Of a stretch of DNA of 56,799 nucleotides, positions 26,701 to 34,900 are shown piece after piece. The translations under genes and the position numbers were made by a program. The notes below the pieces were generated by a model that did no database searches, was not told the DNA's origin, and saw only the letters and a program-made list of their open reading frames with translations. This DNA is from Opitutus sp. (lineage in GTDB: Bacteria; Verrucomicrobiota; Verrucomicrobiia; Opitutales; Opitutaceae), in assembly GCA_013821985.1 (NCBI GenBank), contig PNJQ01000014.1, positions 1 through 56,799 of the forward strand, written 5' to 3'. The first letter of the stretch is position 1; each line of letters opens with the position of its first letter.

Positions 26701-27925
26701 ACGCCACTTGGACGAGCGGCTGCCGCCCGGCCTGCCGCTCCGGACGGAGTTCCTCGACGATGCGTTCGAACGGCACCTCCTCGTGCGCGTAGGCTTCCAG
26801 CGCCGTCGAGCGCACCCGCCGCAGCAACTCGCGGAATGTCGGGTTGTCCGACAGGTTCGCGCGCATCGGCAGCATGTTGACGAAAAATCCGATGAGGTTT
26901 TCGAGCTGCACGCGCGTGCGTCCCGCGATCGGCGCGCCGACGATGAAATCCTGCTGCCGCGAGTAGCGACCGAGCAACACCTGGAAGACGGCGTGCAAGG
27001 TCATGAACAGCGTCGCGCCTTCGCGCTGGCCCACCTGCCGCAACCCTTCCGTCAGCGTGGACGAGAGATTGAGCACCACCGTGCCACCACGAAAAGTTTG
27101 CACGGCAGGGCGGGGCCGGTCGGTGGGCAATTCGATGAACTCCGGCGCGCCCGCGAGCTGCTTGCGCCAATAAGCGAGCAGCTTTTCCACCGGCGGCCCG
27201 GTGAGCGACTCCTGCTGCCAGACCGAAAAATCCGTGTATTGGATCGGCAACTCCGGCAGGCCCGTCGCCCATTCGGTGATGAACGACTTGTAGTGCAGCG
27301 CGAGTTCCTTGGTGAGCACCTGCCACGACCAACCGTCCACCACGATATGGTGCGCCACCACGAGCAGCAGGTGGTCGTCGTCAGCCACGCGCGCCACCAC
27401 GACGCGAAAGAGCCGGTCCCGCGTGAGGTCAAACGGCTCGTGCGCATGCGTGGAGACGACGTCGCGAAGCTTCTCCTCGCGGTGCGCGGGGGCGTGCGGG
27501 CGCAGATCGACGATCCGCAGCGCCACCGGCGTCGGTGCGTCGATGATTTGGACCGGTTCGCCTTCCTCGGAAATGAAGCGCGTCCGCAGCGCCTCGTGGC
27601 GTTCGACGAGCGCGTCAAACGCCAGCTGCAGCGCCCGCAACACGAGCTTGCCCTTCAGACGCAACGCGAGCGGCAAATTGTAGAGCGGGCTGACCGGATC
27701 GTATTGGCACACGAACCACAGGCGGCGCTGCGCGAACGACGCCGGCGCGCGCGTCAGGGCGCGCCGCGTGAGCTTCGGCGGCTCGGCCGTCGCCGCCGCC
27801 GGACGGATGTTTACCGGACGCGCCGAGGGCGACGTGACCGGCGGCAAATCGCCCGTCGCTGGATTATCGCCCGCGAGGGGTGCGACCAACGTCGTCTGAT
27901 CTGTCGAATTCCGGACCGAGTTCAT
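23717..27925 (-). CDS. Terminal NRPS module C-A-PCP-TE
   Basis: A 1402-residue protein. Condensation domain: SFAQRRLWF at 63-71 and HHIVVDG at 192-198. Adenylation domain: YTSGSTGQPKG near 675, YGPTE, and YRTGD. Carrier protein: FGGHSLLAVR near 1063. Thioesterase: LVHGVGGG, GGYCFGGNVAYEMA near 1195, and a late HESILEEP histidine. The pocket residues I read are D-A-F-F-L-G-A-F-A(-K), an aliphatic or hydrophobic type I cannot assign. The thioesterase nucleophile position is Cys rather than Ser. The TE makes this the release module; with the SyrD-like exporter, cyclisation is likely. The ATG at 27925 opens the first conserved segment; open frame further upstream is antisense shadow of the PPTase region. 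About 200 bases without a gene precede it. Confidence 0.92.
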   Translation of the reverse strand: MNSVRNSTDQTTLVAPLAGDNPATGDLPPVTSPSARPVNIRPAAATAEPPKLTRRALTRAPASFAQRRLWFVCQYDPVSPLYNLPLALRLKGKLVLRALQLAFDALVERHEALRTRFISEEGEPVQIIDAPTPVALRIVDLRPHAPAHREEKLRDVVSTHAHEPFDLTRDRLFRVVVARVADDDHLLLVVAHHIVVDGWSWQVLTKELALHYKSFITEWATGLPELPIQYTDFSVWQQESLTGPPVEKLLAYWRKQLAGAPEFIELPTDRPRPAVQTFRGGTVVLNLSSTLTEGLRQVGQREGATLFMTLHAVFQVLLGRYSRQQDFIVGAPIAGRTRVQLENLIGFFVNMLPMRANLSDNPTFRELLRRVRSTALEAYAHEEVPFERIVEELRPERQAGRQPLVQVAFVLQNFVGRDARFPGVTASPVEVWTETAKLDLTLMVSETPQGLVATLEYNADLYERATAARLLGHWKVLLESVVADPTQRIAALPLLTPPERRQLLVDWNNTARSFPREETIHRIVQMQAERSPGQVAVEGPTGRLTYSELDGLANQLAHRLQRLGVTADAPVAVCLERSPEMIVAWLAVLKAGGAYVPIDPGYPAERRDFMLADTEATVLVTSAKLRELFDGPAAESKPRVTLLCVDTDWAEIAGEDTSAPGSGVTAQHLAYICYTSGSTGQPKGVCVPHRAVLRLLLGADYFRLESGDVVAQMSNAAFDAATFEVWGALFHGAKLVIIPTNVLLSPREFAATMERERIGTLFVTTGAFNTLSREKPDVFRAAKTVLTGGEAASPACCAEVLRHGPPGRLLNAYGPTECTTFATCQTVQEVPSDATSIPIGRPISNTTAYVLDERRQLVPVGVPGELYLGGDGVARGYHRRPELTAEKFVSDPFAQRPAARLYRTGDVVRWLPDGTLEFLGRVDNQVKLRGYRIELGEVEAALLRHEGVREAAAVIHKRDDDAQLVAHVVLKSGVTLAGEQLREYLQRSLPAFMVPAAVRVHATLPLTRSGKVDRAALPADVVPAPVRAKADGEPRSRLERELLALFQSVLRNPGIGVHDGFFEFGGHSLLAVRLVAQIERTLARTVPVTAIFQAQTVAKLAVWLDVAKRGDPGDSFLTLQSHGERPPLFLVHGVGGGMIWGYANLARRLGLDQPVYVLRSRGLEGTEEPDTIAGLAASYVAALREFQPEGPYHLGGYCFGGNVAYEMAVQLRQQGQQVSLLALMNSSPPNSSYDRVQLTPAGLFRFVANLRHVAAQIFAWDAERRQQFFKWKLRTWQRRARQLFGRMTGGSGVDVESMVDISQYSELERRVWSAHVNALMAHQHSRYDGPVTLFRSRGHCAISSCDHHFGWNEYAPGSVRAVIVPGAHESILEEPHVETLAGEIAVALQLCRADRGGPKHQS

Positions 27926-28125
27926 GGCAAACGGGAAGTTGAAACGTCGCCGCAAGCGGACGTGCGGGTGAAGGTTGGGCGCATGGAGAAAGCGGTCGCA
28001 AAATAGCCCAATCGCCGCCGGCTCAGAAGTAGGTGCACACCCACGTTGGACCGGAATGCCACCCCAGCCGCACACTGCGGCGCGCTGCTGCGCCGGAGCC
28101 GCGCGGATGCTCCGCGTCCGGCGCG

Positions 28126-28902
28126 CTACGCTCCCGCCACCGGTCCATCCGGGGCAAGCACCGCCACCGTCGCGAGGTAGCCGGGCGCGGGTTCGATCGT
28201 CTCCATCCAGCCGGCCGCACCGGGCCGCGCCCACGCATCGTCCCCGTCGGGCAGCCGATGCTCGCCGCCGAGGCCGACGCCCCACGCCTTGAGCCACGCC
28301 TCGTGCCGCGTCCACAACCGGAAAAACTGCCGCTGCCGTTCGCCGGGCGAATGCGCGCCCAGCAACGCGCGTTCCTCGGGCGCGAAACAAAGCACGCTGA
28401 TCTGCTCCCAGCCGGGCAACTCGTGCACCTGCTCGAGATCCACGCCGACCTCCCCCACCCGCGTGATCGCGAACGCCGCGAGCCCGCCCGAATGCGAGAG
28501 ATTGAAATGATACTCGCTGCCGGTGCCCGTCACCGCGGGCTTGCCATTCGGTCCATAGGCGAAACGCAATTCCTCCGGCGCCGCGCCGATGTAGTGCGCG
28601 AGCCAAAGCCGCAGCATCCCGCGACACACCGTGAAGCGGCGCTGATCGCTGGGAAAACGAAACCGCTTCACCTGCGCGCGTTCGTCGTCGGACAGCAGCT
28701 CCGAAAGTTCCTCCAGCGACTCCGCCGGCCGGTCCACCAACGTCAGGGCGATATGCACCTCGTTCGGCGGCAACTCGGTGCCATTCGCCGGCAGGCCCCA
28801 GCCGATGCGAAGCTTCCACGGGCGCCCGCCGCCGGCGCCGCCCGGCCGCGCCGGCTCGACGAGCCGCCCGGAAGAACCTGGACGCTGCGACGGCTGACGC
28901 AT
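28126..28902 (-). CDS. 4'-phosphopantetheinyl transferase, Sfp type
   Basis: A 258-residue enzyme that moves phosphopantetheine from CoA to the serine of carrier proteins. Motifs: FNLSHSGGLAAFA, VGVDLEQV (usual GVDIE) and RLWTRHEAWLKAWG (usual WxxKEAxxK; the first Lys is His here, while the Glu and second Lys are kept). It starts one base after the stop of the PKS-NRPS gene and is followed by the terminal NRPS, so it is embedded in the assembly-line operon and probably activates its four carrier domains. The N-terminal 35 residues are Pro/Gly-rich and may not belong to the fold; a later start is possible. Confidence 0.88.
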   Translation of the reverse strand: MRQPSQRPGSSGRLVEPARPGGAGGGRPWKLRIGWGLPANGTELPPNEVHIALTLVDRPAESLEELSELLSDDERAQVKRFRFPSDQRRFTVCRGMLRLWLAHYIGAAPEELRFAYGPNGKPAVTGTGSEYHFNLSHSGGLAAFAITRVGEVGVDLEQVHELPGWEQISVLCFAPEERALLGAHSPGERQRQFFRLWTRHEAWLKAWGVGLGGEHRLPDGDDAWARPGAAGWMETIEPAPGYLATVAVLAPDGPVAGA

Positions 28903-28903
28903 G

Positions 28904-31900
28904 TCAACCCGCCGCCGCGAGCGTGCGGTCCTCCACAGTTTCGCGCCGGACGGGCGCATCGCCGGCGCGCCGCTCGATCTCCCGGGCGAGTCCCGAAATG
29001 GTCGGCGCGCTGAACAGCACTCCGACCGGCAACTCGAGGCCCAGCGCATCGCGCAACCGCACGATCGCGCGTGTCGCGAGCAACGAATGGCCGCCGAGCA
29101 TGAAGAAATTATCGAACCGCCCGATGCGCTCGAGGCCGAGCACCTCGCACCAGATGGCGCTGATGGTCTTCTCCAATTCCTGCGTGGGGGCGACGAATTC
29201 GGCAACGGGCTCCGCCAACTCGACCGGCGCCGGCAGCGCGCGGCGATCGAGCTTGCCCGCCGGCGTGCGCGGCAATTCGGCGAGCGGCACGACGGCGTCC
29301 GGCACCATGTAGGGCGGCACCTTTTCCATCACATGCTCCCGCAACGCGGCGACAAACTCCCCGGCGCCTTCCTCCACGCGCGAGCGCGCGCAGGGCACGA
29401 CGTAGGCCACGAGCCGGCGGTCGCCCGGCTTGTCCTCGCGCGCAATCACCACGCAATCCTCGACCGCGGCATGCGCATTGAGCGCGGCTTCGATTTCGCC
29501 GGGCTCGATGCGGTAGCCGCGCACCTTGAGCTGATGATCGATGCGCCCAATGAACTCGATCTGCCCGTCCATCCGGTAACGGCACAGGTCGCCGCTGCGG
29601 TAGAGACGCGCGGTGGGATCGGTTGCGAACGGATCGCGGATGAACTTCTCCGCGGTCAATCCGGGTTGATGCAGGTAGCCGCGCGCCAGCCCGTCGCCAC
29701 CGAGAAATAGCTCGCCCGGCACTCCCGCCGGCACCGGCGCGAGCTGGCGGTCGAGGATGAAGGCGCGGAGATTTGCAATCGGACGGCCGATCGTCGGCGT
29801 GGCCCCAGCCTGACGCACGGCGTGCGTCGCATAGATCGTCGCCTCGGTCGGGCCATAGAGATCGTTGACGCGCTTGATGTGCGGCAGTTCGTAGAGCTGA
29901 TCGACCAGTTCGGTCGGCACGGGCTCCCCCGCGAGATTCACGGTTTCGACGGACTCCGGCACCGCGCCGAGGCGCAGCAGCTCGGTCATCGCGGACGGCA
30001 CGGTGTTGATTAGGCGGACCTCGTTCGCCTCGGGCAGATCGGCAAGCGCCAGCACGTTCGGGGCGAGGATCACCTTCCCACCGCGGCAGAGCGGCACAAA
30101 GAGTTCGAAGACCGAAAGGTCGAACGTGAGCGTCGTCGCCGCGAGCACGCCGCCGAGTTCATGGACCGAGAACGTCTCCGCCGCCCAGTGCACGAACGAT
30201 ACCACGCTGCGGTGTTCGATCGCAACGCCCTTGGGTCGGCCGGTCGATCCCGAGGTGTAGAGGACGTAGGCCAGGTTCGTCGGCTCGGACGCGCTGCCCG
30301 GGTCATCGGCGCTTTCGCGAGCGATGTCGCGAGCGTGACGGTCGAGACAGATGAGCCGCCACGCGTCGTTCTCCGGCAACCGGGCGGAGACGGAGTCCTC
30401 GGTCACGATGGCGCGCATCTGCGCGTCGCGCGCGATGAATTCGATGCGATCGCGCGGGTGCGTCGGATCGATCGGCACGTAGGCGCCGCCGGCCTTGAGC
30501 ACGCCGAGCACCGCGGCAACCATGCGCCAGGAGCGTTCGACGCAGACACCCACCAGCGTCTCGCGCAGCACGCCGTGCGCGCGCAGGTGATTCGCGATGC
30601 GATTCGCGCAACGATTGAGCTCGCGGTAGGTGAGTCGCTCATTGCCGGCAACCACGGCCAGCGCGTCGGGCGTGGCCTCGACTTGCGCCTCGAACAATTC
30701 GTGGATGCACGCGTTGCGGGGATAATCGAGCGCCGTCTGGTTCCAATCGGTGACGACGCGCCGGCGTTCCGCGGCGGAGAGCAACGGGAGTTCGGCCAGG
30801 CGCATCTCCGGTGAGGCGACCGCCGCCTCGATCAACGTGCGGAAGTGCGAGAGCCACGCCTGCATCACGTCGGCGTCGTAGAGGTCGGCGCGATATTCCA
30901 GATCGAGGATCACGCGGTCGGGCAGCTCGCGGGCGTTGAGGAAAAGGTCGAAGTTCACGAACCCGTGCGGCGTCGGCTCGGCGGCGACGGAGAGGTCGTG
31001 GAAATGCACCCCCGCATCGCCGTGGCGATCGAGATTGAAGATCGCATCGACCAGCGGCGAGCGGCCCGGCTCGCGCGGCAGCTGCAGGCGTTGCACCAGC
31101 CGTCCGTAGGTGAAGTCGGCGTGCTCGCGCGCGTCCATCACGAGCCGGTTGACCTGCGCGAGGAACTCGGAGAACGGCAGGCTGTGCGGCGCGCGGGTGC
31201 GCAGCGGCAGCGTGTTGACCGCGTGGCCCATCGCGCCGGTGCGGCCGGTGGCGCCGCGCACGGAGTTGAAGACTGCGACCACGACTTCCTCCTGGCCGGC
31301 GAGTCGCATGAGCCACGCCTGGTAAGCGGCAAGCAAGGCGGAGAACAGCGTCCCTCCGTGGCGGGCACTGACGCGCTTGAGTTCGCGCACCGTATCGCCG
31401 CTCAACTGTTCGCGCGCGACGGCGCCGTGATGCAGCGCACCGGCGACGCGCGGCCGGGCCGAGGGCAACGACAGCGGCACGGGAATCGTGGAGAATTGAT
31501 CCAGCCAGAATTTTTCCGAGGCGGCGCCGGCGGAAGATTGCGCCATTCGCTCGACGATCTCGTGAAATTGCATGGGCGGTTCGCCGCGTCCGGGCCGGCC
31601 CTGCACGCGGGCCGTGTAGCAGCGTCCGAGCTCGCGCAACCAAAGCGCGGCGGTCTCGCCGTCGCAAATCAAGTGGTGCGCCGTGAACATCAGCAAGTGA
31701 TGCTGCTCGTCGAACTTGATCAGCCGCGCCCGCACGAGCGGACCGGTGGAGAGGTCGAACGGCTCCTCCATGTTCTGCGCCGTGAGCGCCGCGAGATGAG
31801 CGTCGCGCTCCTCGTCGTTGAGATGCGACCAATCCGTGCGCGGCATGCCCACCGTCAGCGCCGGCAGCACGCGCTGCATTTCGCCGCCCTCGCTGAAGGT

Positions 31901-34900
31901 CGTGCGCAACGCGTCGTGGCGCGTCACGACATCCTGCAGCGCCTCGCCCAGCGCCTCCGCGTTGAGCGGACCGCGCAGGGTGACGGCCGTCGCCTCGTTG
32001 AAGGCGCACGACGCTTCCGCGCCGAACTGGCAGGCGAGCCAGATCTCGCGCTGTGCTTCCGTCGTCGGATAAACGCTCGGCGTCACCGGCACCGGCTTGG
32101 CGGCGGCGGTCCGTTCGACCGCCGACCCCGGCTGCGCACTTTCGACGGGCGCGCCGGGCAGCCAGCCCGCACGCTGCAAGTCGGTCACGCTCGCGCGGAT
32201 CGCCTCGGTAATGACGCGGAGGTCCGCGGCGCTGTGTGCGGTCGAGAAGAAATTATTCTGATGGATGTCGCGGACATACACGCCGCGCGCGAGCAGATGG
32301 AACGCGAGCAAGGGTCCGCTGTTGACCTCGGGCGCGAACTCGAAGCGGAAGCATGAGCCCGCGTGCGCAATGCGCACGCCCGCCTCGGCGGCCGCGAATG
32401 CGTCGTTGAGTTCACCGGCGAAGGCCTCGGTGCGGCGATTCAGTTCTTCCTGGAGCGACGGGCCGGCGTCGCGCAGGTGTTGCAGCGTGGCCTTCGCCGC
32501 GGCCAGCGCGAGCGGGTGGCGCACGAACGTGCCGGCAAAAAACGTCACATCGGCGTCGGGAGCCGAATCGTCGCCGTAGCGCCAGTCCCCGCCATCGAGC
32601 GCGTTGAGGCAGGCGGCGCGACCGCCGATCGCGGCGAGCGGGAGTCCGCCGCCGATGATCTTGCCGTAGGTCGCGAGATCGGCGCGCACGCCGAAGAGCG
32701 CCTGCGCGCCGCCCGGGTGCAGCCGGAAACCCGTGATCATCTCGTCGAAGATCAGCACGGTGCCGGTTTGCGCGGTGAGTTCGCGGAGTTCGCGCAGGAA
32801 ACTCACCGCCCGCACTTCCGGATGCCGGCTCTGCACGGGCTCCACGAGCACGGCCGCAATCTCGCCCGCCTGGCGGCGGATGACCTCGAGTGACTCCGGC
32901 CGCGCGAAGTCGAGCACGAGGACATTCGCGGAACTCGCCTGCGGAATGCCGGCGGCGACCGGCCGCGCCTCGCCCGTGGCGTTGACGGCGCGTTGCAGCA
33001 CCTCGTCGAACACGCCGTGGTAATCGCCGGTGAAGAAAACGATTTTCTTCCGACCGGTCACGGTGCGTGCAATGCGGACCGCCGCGAGCACGGCCTCCGA
33101 GCCGGTGTTGCAAAACGTGAATCGCTCCATGCCAGTGAACTCGCGCATGAGCTGCGCCACTTCCGCCGTCAGCGGCGACTGCGGACCAATCGCGACGCTG
33201 CGATTCAGTTGCGCGGCCACGGCCTCGTTGATGAACGACGGCGAGTGTCCCAGCAGGTTCGAACCGAAGCCCATCGTGAGGTCGAGGTATTCATTGCCGT
33301 CGATGTCCCACAGCCTCGCGCCCGCCGAGCGATCCACCACGAGTTGATAGACCATCTCCTTCCACGTCTGCCGATAATTCGCGAGCGCGCGCGGATCCGC
33401 CACGTAGGCGCGGCAATCGCGTGCGACTTGCTTCGAGCGGGGTGTCGCCCGATTTACCCGCTCCACCAGCTCCTCGAGGTGCCGACGTTGCGCGCCGGTC
33501 AGCGCTGAGTCGCGCCGCGCATCGACGGGGTGAAACGGACCAAACGCCACCGGGTGCGTCGTCTCCTCGGGAACCGCGGGCAAGGGAGTGACCGCGGGCG
33601 GTGCCGCGACCACCGGTTGGGCCAGCGTGGCGGCGGCAGCGGGCGCGGGACTTTGCCCGCAGATTTTGCGCAGCAGCTCGATCTGTTGCCGCACCAAATC
33701 CTCCAATTGGGAAGGAACCGGCGATTGTCCGACTGCCGTCGCTGCGACGGGCGCCTCGGTCGCGACCGTCGTTATGATCGTGGGCGCGGGCGCGGCGGCC
33801 ACTTCGGGCGGCAGCGTGCGCTCGACGAACGCCGCGAGGCTGCGCAGCGTGCCGGCCTCTTCCTGGAGCTGGCGGTAGGTCAGCCGGACGCCAAAGCGCG
33901 ATTGCAGCGCCTGCCGCGCCTGGGTGAGAAAAAGCGAGTCCAGGCCGAGTTCGAGAAACGAGCGGTCGGTTTCATCGGCGCCGAATTCCACACCGGAGAG
34001 CTCGTGGAATAGCTTCTTCAGCTCGGTGAGCACGTAGGGCTGACGCGGGGAGGAGGACGATTGCATGGGGGAACTGGACGACGAAAGGGGAACGGGCAAC
34101 GCAGAGGAAACAGCGGCGGCGGCCGGCGCGGGCGCGGAAGCCGCGATCGGAGCGGACCCGCGCGCGGGCGCCGCCCCCGCGGCCACCGCGCGCACCGGTT
34201 CCACCCAGTGGCGCTTGCGTTCGAAGGGATACGTCGGCAACGGCACACGCCGGCGCTTTTCGCGAGCGTGGAATTTTTCCCACTCCGGTCTCACGCCGGC
34301 GAGCCACAGGCGGCCGAGCGCGCCGAGCATCGCCGCCTGCTCCGGTTCGCGCACGGACGGCAACGAGGCGAACACCGCGTGATCCTCGGTGCGCCCCGCG
34401 TGCTGCCGGGCGAGCGTGGTCAGCGCGGCGCCGGGCCCGACTTCGAGAAAGACCCGCGGCTCGTCAAGGAGCGCGCCGAGCGCCGCGGCGAAGCGCACCG
34501 TGCGCCGCGCGTGTTGCGCCCAATAATCGGGATCGACCGCCTCGGCATCGGAAAGGAGGCGGCCGGTGACGCTGGAGATGCAGGGAATCGCCGGGGTTTG
34601 CAGCGGGCGCTTTTTGAGCCGCCGTGCGAGCGGCGGGGTGACGGCGTCCATCGACGCCGAATGAAACGCATGCGCCGCGTTGAGGCGGATCGTCGGCACG
34701 GAGCGACCGCGCAATTCCTGCTCGAGCGCGCCGATGGCATCGACCGGACCGCTCGCGACGCAGAGGGAGGACGAGTTGACCGCCGCGAGATCGAGCGACT
34801 GGCCGAGCAGCGGCTGCAATTCCCGCTCCGGCAACCGCACCGCGAGCATCGCGCCCGGCGGCCGGGCCTCGATGAGCTTCGCCCGTTCGGCGACGATCTC

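Noticed and set aside
25922..28006. 694-codon plus-strand open frame
   Set aside because: Antisense to the C-A domains of the terminal NRPS; no recognisable fold.
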